Shown piece after piece: positions 1-8,987 of a DNA stretch of 64,000 nt. The stretch's first letter is position 1. Each line of letters opens with the position of its first letter. A model generated the notes under the pieces. That model saw only the letters and a list, made by a program, of their open reading frames with translations. It did not search any database and was not told the origin of the DNA. The position numbers were made by a program, and so were the translations under genes. This stretch comes from Flavobacterium sp. (GTDB lineage: Bacteria > Bacteroidota > Bacteroidia > Flavobacteriales > Flavobacteriaceae), in NCBI RefSeq assembly GCF_030146175.1, contig NZ_JASLCE010000013.1, positions 1 through 64,000 of the forward strand, read 5' to 3'.

Positions 1-64
1 ATTGCGGCAGTCTTGAAAACTGTTGACTGTAACAGGTCCGGGGGTTCGAATCCCTCTTTCTCCG
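1..64 (+). tRNA. tRNA-Ser(TGA), 5' end outside the window
   Basis: The 3' part of a class II tRNA is visible. The anticodon stem is at 6-22 with loop CTTGAAA, and the anticodon TGA at 14-16 reads UCA. A long variable arm typical of serine tRNAs follows at about 23-39. The T arm contains GGTTCGAATCC, and the acceptor strand is TTTCTCC with discriminator G at 64. CCA is not encoded. The D arm and the 5' acceptor strand lie before base 1. Confidence 0.93.
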
Positions 65-74
65 CGACTTTTAA

Positions 75-107
75 AAAGCCCTGATAATATTTATCAGGGC
101 TTTTTTG
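75..107 (+). terminator. Rho-independent terminator after tRNA-Ser
   Basis: A 10-bp stem, GCCCTGATAA paired with TTATCAGGGC, has a 3-nt loop and is followed by a run of six T. It begins about ten bases after the tRNA end. Confidence 0.85.
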
Positions 108-239
108 TTTATGGTATTTACTATTCTTCTCATGTTAATAAAGTGATTCCTTTATTTTTATTACGATTCTTAATATTTTACCTTAGAAAATCGAAACGAA
201 CGTTTTTTTTCTTCCGGAGTTTATTTTAACTTTAACACA

Positions 240-1055
240 ATGTATTATAAAACATTTGATCCGGCTCCGGAGTTACGCGAACTTATAAAATGTTACTGGA
301 TTCTGGAAAGCCCTGAAGAAGCTGTCCCGGAACGACAAACCATTGTTCCCGATGGTTGTATGGAAATGATTTTCCATTATGGCGATTTATACCGACAATA
401 CCTCGCTGATGGAAGCAATATTGTCCAACCACGATGTTTTGTAATCGGGCAACTCACCCAACCGTTGGAAATTGAACCTACTGGCACAACCGGAATTTTT
501 TCGGTTCGTTTTCTTCCTGGCGGTTTTCTTCCCTTTGCTAACCTTCCGATTCGGGAAATGGAAAACACCGCCGTTTCGCTGGAACAACTATTTGGTAACG
601 ACGGACTCGAAATGGAGCAAAAAATCCTGAATACTCCATCGGTAACAGAACGCATTCAACATATTGAACGCTTTTTGCTGGATCGGCTAACCGATGCGAA
701 AACCATCGATCGGATTATCAAGACTACGGTTGAAACGATTTTAACCGCTAACGGTCAGCTAACCATTGAAGCCGTTTCCAAACAAACCCATGCCAATCGC
801 CGACAACTGGAACGCAAGTTTGCTACCACTATAGGACTCAGTCCCAAACAACTTTCTAAAATGGTACGCCTACAGGCCACACTTAAAATGATGCTTAACA
901 ATCAATTTACCAGCCTTACTACCCTGGCCTACGAAAATGAATATTATGATCAGGCACATTTTAGTAAAGATTTTAAAGAACTAACCGGATTTACACCAAA
1001 AGAATTTTATGATGATCAGCTAAAAATGTCTGCACTTTTTTATGGAACGGAATAG
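240..1055 (+). CDS. AraC-family transcriptional regulator
   Basis: A 271-residue cytoplasmic DNA-binding protein. The N-terminal ~150 residues resemble the DUF6597 sensor-type domain (YYKTFDPAPELRELIKCYW and IVPDGCMEMIFHYG are typical). Residues ~165-260 are the AraC-type double helix-turn-helix, including KQTHANRRQLERKF and YDQAHFSKDFKELTGFTPKEF. The ligand is unknown. A near-consensus -7 element, TAACTTTA, lies at 227-234, so the leader would be very short. The next gene starts 73 bp downstream with its own promoter; control of that gene is possible but unproven. Confidence 0.9.
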   Translation: MYYKTFDPAPELRELIKCYWILESPEEAVPERQTIVPDGCMEMIFHYGDLYRQYLADGSNIVQPRCFVIGQLTQPLEIEPTGTTGIFSVRFLPGGFLPFANLPIREMENTAVSLEQLFGNDGLEMEQKILNTPSVTERIQHIERFLLDRLTDAKTIDRIIKTTVETILTANGQLTIEAVSKQTHANRRQLERKFATTIGLSPKQLSKMVRLQATLKMMLNNQFTSLTTLAYENEYYDQAHFSKDFKELTGFTPKEFYDDQLKMSALFYGTE

Positions 1056-1095
1056 CACTGTCGCATTTTTACAATTTTATAATTATCGTATAGTG

Positions 1096-1103
1096 CAACT
1101 TTG
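1096..1103 (+). promoter_or_regulatory. Bacteroidota-type -7 element (CAACTTTG)
   Basis: Seven of eight bases match TAnnTTTG. It would start transcription near 1110. This rules out the in-frame TTG at 1101 as start codon and supports the ATG at 1128. Confidence 0.5.
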
Positions 1104-1127
1104 CAGGACAACAAAACCATTAGTAGT

Positions 1128-1598
1128 ATGAAAACAAAATTGCCATTACTGTTTGCCGCTCTTATGCTTTTAGGAGCCTGGACTCAGGAATCAACCGACA
1201 TCAAAAAAGCCGATTGGATTATTGGCACTTGGGAAAACAAAACGCCTAAAGGAAGCCTCTATGAAACCTGGCGTAAAATTAACGATCGTGAATACCGTGG
1301 TAAAAGTTATATATTACAGGGAAAGGATACGGTCGTTTTTGAAACGATTCAACTCGTACAGGAAGGTCCTAACCTATTTTACATTCCGACAGTTAAGGAT
1401 CAGAATAATAACCAACCGGTGCATTTTATTGCGAAAACAAGCTCCGCAACACAATTGGTTTTTGAAAACCGACAACACGATTTCCCACAAGTGATCACGT
1501 ACACCAAAACTAGTACCGATGCGCTAACTGCCGAGATATCCGGTACCAAAAACGGACAGGAACGCAAACAGTCCTTTCCAATGAAACGGATAAAATAA
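1128..1598 (+). CDS. Secreted DUF6265-like protein
   Basis: 156 residues from the ATG at 1128. An N-terminal hydrophobic segment (LPLLFAALMLLGAW) acts as a signal peptide, so the product is probably periplasmic or surface-located. The body begins with ADWIIGTWENKTPKGSLYETW and contains FENRQHDFPQVITY, the pattern I associate with DUF6265, a lipocalin-like beta-barrel family of unknown ligand. The reading frame is open from 1101, but a -7 box covers that position. The stop codon sits at a strong hairpin terminator. The family assignment is from memory. Confidence 0.75.
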   Translation: MKTKLPLLFAALMLLGAWTQESTDIKKADWIIGTWENKTPKGSLYETWRKINDREYRGKSYILQGKDTVVFETIQLVQEGPNLFYIPTVKDQNNNQPVHFIAKTSSATQLVFENRQHDFPQVITYTKTSTDALTAEISGTKNGQERKQSFPMKRIK

Positions 1599-1626
1599 AA
1601 AAGCGTTCTATAAGAACGCTTTTTTA
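1594..1626. terminator. Bidirectional terminator between convergent genes
   Basis: AAAAAGCGTTCT and AGAACGCTTTTTT form a perfect stem with a 4-nt loop, with A and T tracts on both sides. It serves the plus-strand gene ending at 1598 and the minus-strand gene ending at 1641. Confidence 0.85.
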
Positions 1627-1640
1627 TCTAGTATTCAAAA

Positions 1641-2831
1641 TTATAGATCGTCAATATGATTTAAAAGTTGATCAACCTCATCGATGGTATTAAAATAATG
1701 CGGTGAAATCCGTACAACGCCTTTTATTCCCTTTTTATCAAAATCAATAACACCGGATTCACGAGCACTGATACTGCAATACACCTCCCTTTTTAACAAC
1801 TCCTGTTTTAACGTTAGAATTGGTTTTTCTCCTTTTGTAAATGTCAGGATATTGCACGTCACAGAACCCTGATCAAAAGTTGCTACTCCGGGTATGGTCG
1901 CGATATTTTTCCGAAGGTATGTCATTAATTGATCATTATAGGATTGAATGTTTTCTATTCCGAGGCCTTTCTGATAACGGATAGCTTCTTTTAAGCCCAA
2001 TAATAAGGCATACGGAAGTTCCCAATACTGAAAACGTTTTCCCTGTTCGATTAGTTCAAATGTATCTTCCGAGCGCCAGATCGCTCCGGCTCCATCGATA
2101 AAAAGCGGGTAACTTCCCCGATCCAGCATTCGATCTGAAATATATAAAAATCCCGTACCTCTTGGTCCGCGTAGAAATTTCCGCCCGGTTACACTCATAA
2201 AATCACATTTTATTTTGGCTACCGAAACCGGCAACTGTCCAACCGACTGGCAGGCATCCAATAAAAAGGTCAGTTCTTCGCGTTCACAGATTTCGCTCAC
2301 TTTTTCGACATCCTGAACGAGTCCTGAATTGGTGGGTATATGCGTTACACAAACCAATTTTGGCTTTTTTATAGCGATAAGGCGTTCAAAATCTTCAAAA
2401 TCGATATCACCATTTTCTGTATTTCGTACCTTTTTAATCGCAATTCCAAATCGTTTTTGTAGTGACAAAAACTGCATTTGATTGGTCACATAATCATCGG
2501 CAGTGGTCAGAATTACATCGTCTTTTTGAAAATCGATTGCCGATAGCGCTTTAGCATAGGCATCGGTCGCACTATGCGCAAAAGCAATATTATGAGGTTT
2601 GGCTTCGATTAATTCGGCTACTTCGTTATAAAACTGTTGGATTTCGGCGCTATTCCGATCGAAAGCTGCATAGCCACCGTATTTTTCTTCTTCAATAAGA
2701 TATTCCTGAATTTTCGCCATAACCGGTTTGGGCATTAGCGAGGCACCGGCGTTATTAAAATATAATTTATCAAGACAATTGGGCGTGTCTTTTCGAATCT
2801 GATCCAGATTTAAGTTGGTATTATAAAGCAT
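1641..2831 (-). CDS. Class V aminotransferase-fold PLP enzyme
   Basis: 396 residues, the usual length for NifS/isopenicillin-N-epimerase-like fold-type I enzymes. FNNAGASLMPKPV near residue 26 is the N-terminal substrate/PLP loop. LLDACQSVGQLPV carries the PLP-pyridine aspartate (D192). SVTGRKFLRGPRGTGFLY carries the Schiff-base lysine (K218). The common His before that lysine is Arg here. There is no NifS-type active-site cysteine loop, so a cysteine desulfurase role is not supported; a C-S lyase, epimerase or kynureninase-like reaction is possible. It lies 32 bp after the upstream minus-strand gene and is probably co-transcribed with it. Confidence 0.8.
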   Translation of the reverse strand: MLYNTNLNLDQIRKDTPNCLDKLYFNNAGASLMPKPVMAKIQEYLIEEEKYGGYAAFDRNSAEIQQFYNEVAELIEAKPHNIAFAHSATDAYAKALSAIDFQKDDVILTTADDYVTNQMQFLSLQKRFGIAIKKVRNTENGDIDFEDFERLIAIKKPKLVCVTHIPTNSGLVQDVEKVSEICEREELTFLLDACQSVGQLPVSVAKIKCDFMSVTGRKFLRGPRGTGFLYISDRMLDRGSYPLFIDGAGAIWRSEDTFELIEQGKRFQYWELPYALLLGLKEAIRYQKGLGIENIQSYNDQLMTYLRKNIATIPGVATFDQGSVTCNILTFTKGEKPILTLKQELLKREVYCSISARESGVIDFDKKGIKGVVRISPHYFNTIDEVDQLLNHIDDL

Positions 2832-2863
2832 TAGTATAGTCTAAAATCCCTTTAACAAAGGCA

Positions 2864-4120
2864 TTATTTTTTAAGAAATTTATAAAACTGTTTTTCGGCT
2901 TCCATTTGAATCTGAACAAAATAAGTACCGGGAGCCAATTGTTCGGTATCGATTTGTACCGCTTCATCTGTTTTCGCAATAGCAACGCGCATTTGTTTTC
3001 CTAAAACATCAAACACCGTAATTTGATCAAAATCTATGGCCGTCATATAAATCCGATCGGTAGCCGGATTCGGATACATCCGGATCTGTTTTTTAGTGAA
3101 ATCCGTGTTGGATAATGCCGTAACTGTAAGCGTTTGTGTGTTTGTAGCATTCGTATTACAGGCATTGGTTGTCAGGCTAACCGTATAGGTGCCATTAGCC
3201 TGATAGGTATGCTGCGGATTTTGTATAGTGGCTGTTGCTCCGTCGCCGAAATTCCAAAGGTAGGTTGTCGCGGTCGGATTTAGCGAGTCAAATTTATAGG
3301 TTCGGTTTTGAAGATCATCCCATTTGAAATGGGATGGATTGTCATGCACTCCAACAAACCAGGTACCAAGATGCTCAAATACAATATTTTTTACAATTCC
3401 TTTGATCATATTGGCATCGTCTGGTGACAAATCACCGATAAACGCCGTTAATGTGGGATCCTTTTTAAAAAAAATGGTGTAAAATGTAAACGCGGCTGCC
3501 ATCGAACCAATATAGGATGGATGCGAGTTGTCTTCGATATACAACTCCATACCCGGGTTTTGTTCCCGGATAGCCCGCCAGACTTTTGATACTGGTGAAA
3601 TCAGACTTTTATTATCGGTTGCCATTTTCATATACGAGGTATACAGGGCGTTGTCCATTCCTTCATAGGTACACAACTGCGGGAGTCCGTTGTTACAGTT
3701 TTGCTCATCGCCATACTTACGTCCCCAGGTCATATAAAAAACCGCAGAACCACACGGATTGGCTGTTTTAAAGGCATCGACCAATTGCCGGGCATACGGA
3801 TATACCATATTGGCCACCTGTTGCTGCGGAAACGACGGCAATTGACTTTGTTCCTGTAAAACCACATGATCCCAGTTCCCTTCGGCGATTTTATTCAACA
3901 CCGTAGGATTGGCAGCATGCTGTTGAAAACGCGAACCGCCGGGCGTATGACTGTCATATTCTAAATGATCATTTGTAGATTGTGCTATTTTTTGGATTAA
4001 TTCCGGCAGGTTATTATAATAGGTGTAACTATTCCCTACAAAATAAACCCTTTTGGTTGTCTGTGCATAACTCCAGGTTATCCACAACAAACACACGATA
4101 AGCAAGCCTTTAAATTTCAT
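2864..4120 (-). CDS. T9SS-exported SGNH-like hydrolase with PKD domain
   Basis: 418 residues. Residues 1-20 form a signal peptide ending SYAQ. Residues ~25-260 begin with YFVGNSYTYYNNLPELI; the GNS motif (S31) and VVLQEQS resemble the nucleophile and oxyanion blocks of SGNH/GDSL-like hydrolases (DUF4886-type). IEDNSHPSYIGS resembles the late D/H-containing block. Residues ~270-340 are a PKD domain (YLWNFGDGATATIQNPQHTY). Residues ~348-418 are a type A T9SS sorting domain (MYPNPATDRIY ... FKLLKK-like end, FYKFLKK). It is therefore a secreted or surface-anchored esterase candidate. The substrate is not evident. Confidence 0.82.
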   Translation of the reverse strand: MKFKGLLIVCLLWITWSYAQTTKRVYFVGNSYTYYNNLPELIQKIAQSTNDHLEYDSHTPGGSRFQQHAANPTVLNKIAEGNWDHVVLQEQSQLPSFPQQQVANMVYPYARQLVDAFKTANPCGSAVFYMTWGRKYGDEQNCNNGLPQLCTYEGMDNALYTSYMKMATDNKSLISPVSKVWRAIREQNPGMELYIEDNSHPSYIGSMAAAFTFYTIFFKKDPTLTAFIGDLSPDDANMIKGIVKNIVFEHLGTWFVGVHDNPSHFKWDDLQNRTYKFDSLNPTATTYLWNFGDGATATIQNPQHTYQANGTYTVSLTTNACNTNATNTQTLTVTALSNTDFTKKQIRMYPNPATDRIYMTAIDFDQITVFDVLGKQMRVAIAKTDEAVQIDTEQLAPGTYFVQIQMEAEKQFYKFLKK

Positions 4121-4252
4121 GGTTTTACCGAATTATAATTATCTCAAATAATGTAAACAATCCTTAAATAATATATACGAATATACTTAAGTATTCTGAC
4201 ATTTTTAATAAATCATCACTTCAAGTAATAAAAATAGTAATTCCTATAATTA

Positions 4253-4283
4253 AAAAGCCTCCGGGACGATCCCGGAGGCTTTA
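4253..4283. terminator. Terminator of the RND efflux operon
   Basis: AAAGCCTCCGGGA and TCCCGGAGGCTTT pair around a short loop. On the minus strand the hairpin is followed by TTTTTAATT. It lies about 50 bp past the minus-strand stop at 4335. Confidence 0.82.
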
Positions 4284-4334
4284 ACCTCACTAACTATCAA
4301 CAAAATTTAATAATCGCCCTTTCAGGCGGAATAT

Positions 4335-5774
4335 TTAATTCCATCCACCTCCTAATGCGCGGTATATGTTTACCATCGCATTCATTTGCTTCATCTTCGT
4401 TTCGATCAGGTCAAATTTGGATTCCAGAGCGTCACGTTGAGTCATCAAGACTTCCATATAATCGGCTCTTGCCGAGCTGAAAAGATCATTCGAAATTTCA
4501 ATCGACTGGTTTAACGCTTCCACCTGTTTGGATTTCAGGTCGAAGGTTTTTTCCGTATTGCTGATCTTAGCCAATTGGTTGGCCACTTCGATGTAAGCAT
4601 TTAAAAGCGTACGTTCGTAATTATACACCGCCTGAATTTGTTTGGCATTGGCAGTATAATACGCCGCTTTTATAGCATTCCTGTTAATTAACGGCGCGGC
4701 AAGATCGCCGGCCAACGAATACAACAAGGATTCCGGTTTAATTAAATAACTTGGATTAAACGCCTGATAACCGATACCGGCCGAAATCCCCAAAGACGGA
4801 TAAAACCGGGCTTTGGCCACTTTAATATCTAATTTGGCGGCAACAAGATCCAATTCGGCTTGTTTGACATCCGGACGATTTTCCAATAATTGCGACGGAA
4901 TTCCGGAATGAATCACATTTGGTACCAAACCACTAAACGTAGCGGTACTTCGTTCAACCGGTTGCGGGAAACGACCTACCAAAAAGTTGATTTTGTTTTC
5001 CGTTTCCGTGATTCGCTGTTGAATATCAAACTGTAGACTTTTGGTATTTAAAACCTGTGCCTCGAATCGGCGTACGGCTAATTCGTTCACACGGGCTGCC
5101 TGTTTTTGTAGTTTTACAATTTCCAGTGCATTCCCCTGTATTTCAATATTCTGTTTTACAATTGCCAACTGATTGTCCAAAGCCAATAATTCGTAATAGG
5201 AATTAGCAATTTCGGCGATCAGATTGGTCACGGTAAAGTTTTTACCTTCTACTGATGCCAGGTATTTGCTTACAGCTGCTTTTTTAGCATTGTGCAATTT
5301 GTTCCAGATATCCAGTTCCCAGGTGGCATACGCTCCGATGGAATAATCCTGTAGCGGTTCCGGCATTTCTTTTCCGGGTTTAATCTCGGTATTGGCTTCC
5401 ATCGCACCGATGTTTGTAAAACGGGCTACTTTATCGAAACCGGCCGAACCTTTTAATCCGATAAACGGTAGGTATTCTCCTTTTCGCGCCCGGATTTCGT
5501 TACGACTGATTTCAATCTCCTGCATTGTGATATTCAACTCCTGATTCTTTACCAATGCCGTATCGATAAGCGCTACCAGGTATTTATCGGTAAAATATTC
5601 CTTCCATTTCATTTTTCCGGTATTCACCGAATCCTGTACTGCTGTTGTGTTATAGGCAGCCGGAACGTTTTTATTTTCCGATCTACCCAAGGTTGCAGGG
5701 GCTTTACACCCCGCAACCGTTAGTAGTAAACTGCTTACTCCTATACCTATATATAAATTTAATCGCTTACTCAT
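4335..5774 (-). CDS. Outer-membrane efflux factor, TolC/OprM (NodT) family lipoprotein
   Basis: 479 residues. A lipoprotein signal ends LTVAGC with the lipidated Cys at 23. The rest has the two repeated helical-hairpin/beta halves of the OprM family: ELDIWNKLHNAKKAA in the first half and SGIPSQLLENRPDVKQAELDLVAAKLDIKVAKARFYPSL in the second are characteristic. It forms the trimeric outer-membrane duct of a tripartite RND pump. Its start overlaps the end of the RND transporter gene by 8 bp, which suggests translational coupling. It is the last gene of a three-gene minus-strand operon. Confidence 0.95.
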   Translation of the reverse strand: MSKRLNLYIGIGVSSLLLTVAGCKAPATLGRSENKNVPAAYNTTAVQDSVNTGKMKWKEYFTDKYLVALIDTALVKNQELNITMQEIEISRNEIRARKGEYLPFIGLKGSAGFDKVARFTNIGAMEANTEIKPGKEMPEPLQDYSIGAYATWELDIWNKLHNAKKAAVSKYLASVEGKNFTVTNLIAEIANSYYELLALDNQLAIVKQNIEIQGNALEIVKLQKQAARVNELAVRRFEAQVLNTKSLQFDIQQRITETENKINFLVGRFPQPVERSTATFSGLVPNVIHSGIPSQLLENRPDVKQAELDLVAAKLDIKVAKARFYPSLGISAGIGYQAFNPSYLIKPESLLYSLAGDLAAPLINRNAIKAAYYTANAKQIQAVYNYERTLLNAYIEVANQLAKISNTEKTFDLKSKQVEALNQSIEISNDLFSSARADYMEVLMTQRDALESKFDLIETKMKQMNAMVNIYRALGGGWN

Positions 5775-8700
5775 TTTCTTGTTCCTCTTTTGTAAAATTA
5801 TCTATCTGATGTACAAATTCGTGTGATAAAGAACTGTCTTCTTCATCGCGTATCAATTTTCTACCCGCTGCCAGTGAGCCGAAAATATAATACAATCCCG
5901 GTACGATAATTACCCCGAAAACGGTTCCGAAGAGCATTCCTCCAAGTGCTGCAGAACCCAGTGTTCGGTTACCGATAGCTCCGGCTCCACTGGCAAGCAT
6001 CAACGGAATTAATCCGGCGATAAACGCAAAGGAAGTCATCAGGATCGGTCGGAAACGCACTTTGGCACCTTCGATTGCCGCTTCGAGTATTGTGGCACCT
6101 TCATGGTGCTTCTGGACGGCAAATTCAACGATTAATACGGCATTCTTACCGAGTAGTCCGACAAGCATGATCAATCCGATTTGCGCATAGATATCATTTT
6201 GAAGTCCCATCATTTTCAGTAATAAAAACGAACCGAAAACCCCAACCGGAAGCGAGAAAACAACCGCCAACGGAATGATAAAGCTTTCATATTGTGCCGC
6301 TAAAACGAAATAAACGAACGACAATACGATTAAAAAGATATAAATGGATTCATTTCCTTTACCGGCCTCATCATACGAAAGTCCTTCCCACGCAATGTCA
6401 TATCCTTTTGGCAATGATTTTTTAGCGACTTCACGAACTGCCTGAATGGCTTCGGCTGTCGTATATCCTTTTGCCGGAAGTCCCTGAATCGCAGCCGAGT
6501 TATACATGTTGTAACGGGTAATCTCATTTGGTCCCTGTGTTTTCTTCAATCGCATAAAGGCCGAATACGGTACCATTTCGCCATGATCATTTTTGATATA
6601 CAGGTTTAAGATATCCGACGGAAGTCTTCTGAATTTAGGATCCGACTGTACGTATACTTTAAAGAAACGCTCGAATTTAATGAATCCCTGTTCGTAGGTA
6701 CTACCAATTAAGATATCCAGATTTTCCATCGCTTTTCCGATAGATACTCCTTTTTGCATCGCCAACTGGTTATCGATTTCCAATTCATACTGCGGATAGT
6801 TGGCCGCGAAGAACGTAAACAAACCGGTTAATTCTTTACGTTTACCCAGATCTTCCATAAACTTCTTGTTTATTTTATCGAAGTCTTTGTAATCGACCGT
6901 GGTACTCTTATCCAAAAGACGCATTGAGAAACCACCCGACGAACCAAATCCCGGAATGGCCGGTGGTTCGAAAAACTCAATTTTCGCACCAAGTCCTTTG
7001 GTTTTTTCTTCCAACTCTTCCATGATTTCCGTAACCGTATGTTTTCTATCGGACCATTCTTTAAGGTTGATCAAACACGTACCAGCATTGGATCCCCTAC
7101 CTTCTGTCATGATTTCATAACCTGCCAGCGAGGATACGGATTCTACTCCATCCACATGCTCGCAAATCTTCTGTAAACGTTGTGAAACCTGATTGGTTGT
7201 TTCCAACGTCGATCCCGGAGGTGTCTGAATAATAGCATAGATTGTTCCCTGATCTTCACTTGGAATAAATCCGGACGGAAGAATCTTATTCACAAAGAAA
7301 GTACCGGCACAGAAGGCGATCAATACTCCGAATGTTAGCCATCTTCTACTTACAATCGATTTCAGCAGGCTTACATATTTACCGGTCATTTTATCAAAAA
7401 CACGGTTAAAACTGTCCAGACTTTTGGTTAGTATGTTCTTTTTAACCTCTTTTCCGTGGTTATTTTTGAGCAACATCGCACACAACACCGGTGTTAACGT
7501 AAGCGCAATCAAGGCCGAAATTACAATCGAACTCGCCATCGTAATCGAGAACTGGCGGTAGAACGTTCCAACAGGACCGGACATAAAGGATATCGGTACG
7601 AATACAGACACCATTACAGCGGTAATAGCGATAATAGCACCACTAATTTCACCCAATACTAATTTCACCGCCTGATATGGCGTAATATGTGGGAATTCTT
7701 CAAATTTGGCATGGACTGCCTCGACGACGACGATCGCATCATCGACCACAATACCAATGGCCAATACAAGGGCAAATAACGTTACAAGGTTGATCGAGAT
7801 TCCGAAAAACTGAATGACAAAGAAGGCACCAATTAAGGAAACCGGAACCGCTAATATCGGAATCAGCGTAGAACGCCAGTCACCGAGGAAGATAAATACT
7901 ACCAGTGCCACTAATATAAAGGCATCACGCAAGGTATCGACAACCTGTTCCATAGATGCATCCAGGAATTTCGATACGTCATAACTGATTTTATAATCCA
8001 ATCCCGGAGGGAAGGTTTCTTTCATTTCCTCCAGCTTGGCTTTTACCTGTTTGATTACATCGTTGGCGTTACTACCGTAGTTTTGTTTTAATACGATTGA
8101 AGCCGAAGGATGTCCGTCTAAATTGGAATAGATATCGAAGAATTCACTACCCAGTTCCGCTCGTCCGATATCTTTTAATCGGATACTTTCACCATCTGCA
8201 TTGGCCCGGATAATTACATTTTCATATTCCGATGGCTCACTATAACGTCCTTTATAGGTTAAAACATATTCCAGGGATTGTGCCTGAATACCGGAACTTT
8301 GCCCGATACGTCCCGGACGTCCCACGATACTCTGTTCGCCCAGTGCTTTCATTACTTCATCTACCGAAACATTGTACGCTCGCATACGATCCGGATTTAA
8401 CCAGATACGCATGGCGTAGGTTCTACTTCCTAATATCTGAGATCGAGCAACCCCTTTAATCCTGTTAATTTCAGGAAGCATTTTTACGTTGGCATAATTG
8501 TACAGGAATTTTTCATCCATGTTTTTACCTTTAGCATATAGGTTGATGTACATCAACATACTCGGCTGAATAGGTGTGATTACCACCCCTTCCCGTTGTA
8601 CCAGTTCGGGTAGTAACGGCATTACCTGATCCACCCTTGTTTTGACCCTCACAACCGCCTGATTCGGGTCGGTACCCGGTTCGAAGATGATTCTTAAAGT

Positions 8701-8964
8701 CGCTTCACCGGCACTGGTTGCATCGGTCGCCATATAACGCATGTCCTGAACCCCGTTAATAGCATTTTCCAATGTTATCAGTGTTGATTTCACCAATACG
8801 TCTGCACTGGATCCCGGATAAGCGATAAAAATATTTACTGTTGTTGGCGCAATATCTGGAAATTGCGATGTTGGCAACTGTTTAATTGCCAGGGAGCCCA
8901 TAAAGACAATCATAATCGAAATTACAATCGCAAATACAGGTCTATGTATAAATTTACTAAACAT
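5767..8964 (-). CDS. RND efflux transporter, HAE-1 (AcrB-like) family
   Basis: 1065 residues, full length for an inner-membrane RND drug/proton antiporter. It shows RPVFAIVISIMIVFMGSLAIKQLPTSQFPDIAP at TM1, the paired aspartates of the proton relay in TM4 (GIVVDDAIVVVE), GPVGTFYRQFSITMASS, and the TM10 lysine in LVGLLGKNAVLIVEFA. Its partners flank it: the membrane-fusion protein 23 bp upstream and the outer-membrane factor overlapping downstream. The probable role is export of hydrophobic toxic compounds. The substrate range cannot be read from sequence. Confidence 0.96.
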   Translation of the reverse strand: MFSKFIHRPVFAIVISIMIVFMGSLAIKQLPTSQFPDIAPTTVNIFIAYPGSSADVLVKSTLITLENAINGVQDMRYMATDATSAGEATLRIIFEPGTDPNQAVVRVKTRVDQVMPLLPELVQREGVVITPIQPSMLMYINLYAKGKNMDEKFLYNYANVKMLPEINRIKGVARSQILGSRTYAMRIWLNPDRMRAYNVSVDEVMKALGEQSIVGRPGRIGQSSGIQAQSLEYVLTYKGRYSEPSEYENVIIRANADGESIRLKDIGRAELGSEFFDIYSNLDGHPSASIVLKQNYGSNANDVIKQVKAKLEEMKETFPPGLDYKISYDVSKFLDASMEQVVDTLRDAFILVALVVFIFLGDWRSTLIPILAVPVSLIGAFFVIQFFGISINLVTLFALVLAIGIVVDDAIVVVEAVHAKFEEFPHITPYQAVKLVLGEISGAIIAITAVMVSVFVPISFMSGPVGTFYRQFSITMASSIVISALIALTLTPVLCAMLLKNNHGKEVKKNILTKSLDSFNRVFDKMTGKYVSLLKSIVSRRWLTFGVLIAFCAGTFFVNKILPSGFIPSEDQGTIYAIIQTPPGSTLETTNQVSQRLQKICEHVDGVESVSSLAGYEIMTEGRGSNAGTCLINLKEWSDRKHTVTEIMEELEEKTKGLGAKIEFFEPPAIPGFGSSGGFSMRLLDKSTTVDYKDFDKINKKFMEDLGKRKELTGLFTFFAANYPQYELEIDNQLAMQKGVSIGKAMENLDILIGSTYEQGFIKFERFFKVYVQSDPKFRRLPSDILNLYIKNDHGEMVPYSAFMRLKKTQGPNEITRYNMYNSAAIQGLPAKGYTTAEAIQAVREVAKKSLPKGYDIAWEGLSYDEAGKGNESIYIFLIVLSFVYFVLAAQYESFIIPLAVVFSLPVGVFGSFLLLKMMGLQNDIYAQIGLIMLVGLLGKNAVLIVEFAVQKHHEGATILEAAIEGAKVRFRPILMTSFAFIAGLIPLMLASGAGAIGNRTLGSAALGGMLFGTVFGVIIVPGLYYIFGSLAAGRKLIRDEEDSSLSHEFVHQIDNFTKEEQENE

Positions 8965-8987
8965 GTTTTCTCTTTTTAGTTATTCGA

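Noticed and set aside
23-229. Plus-strand frame starting inside the tRNA
   Set aside because: It begins within tRNA-Ser and runs through the terminator, so it is not a gene.
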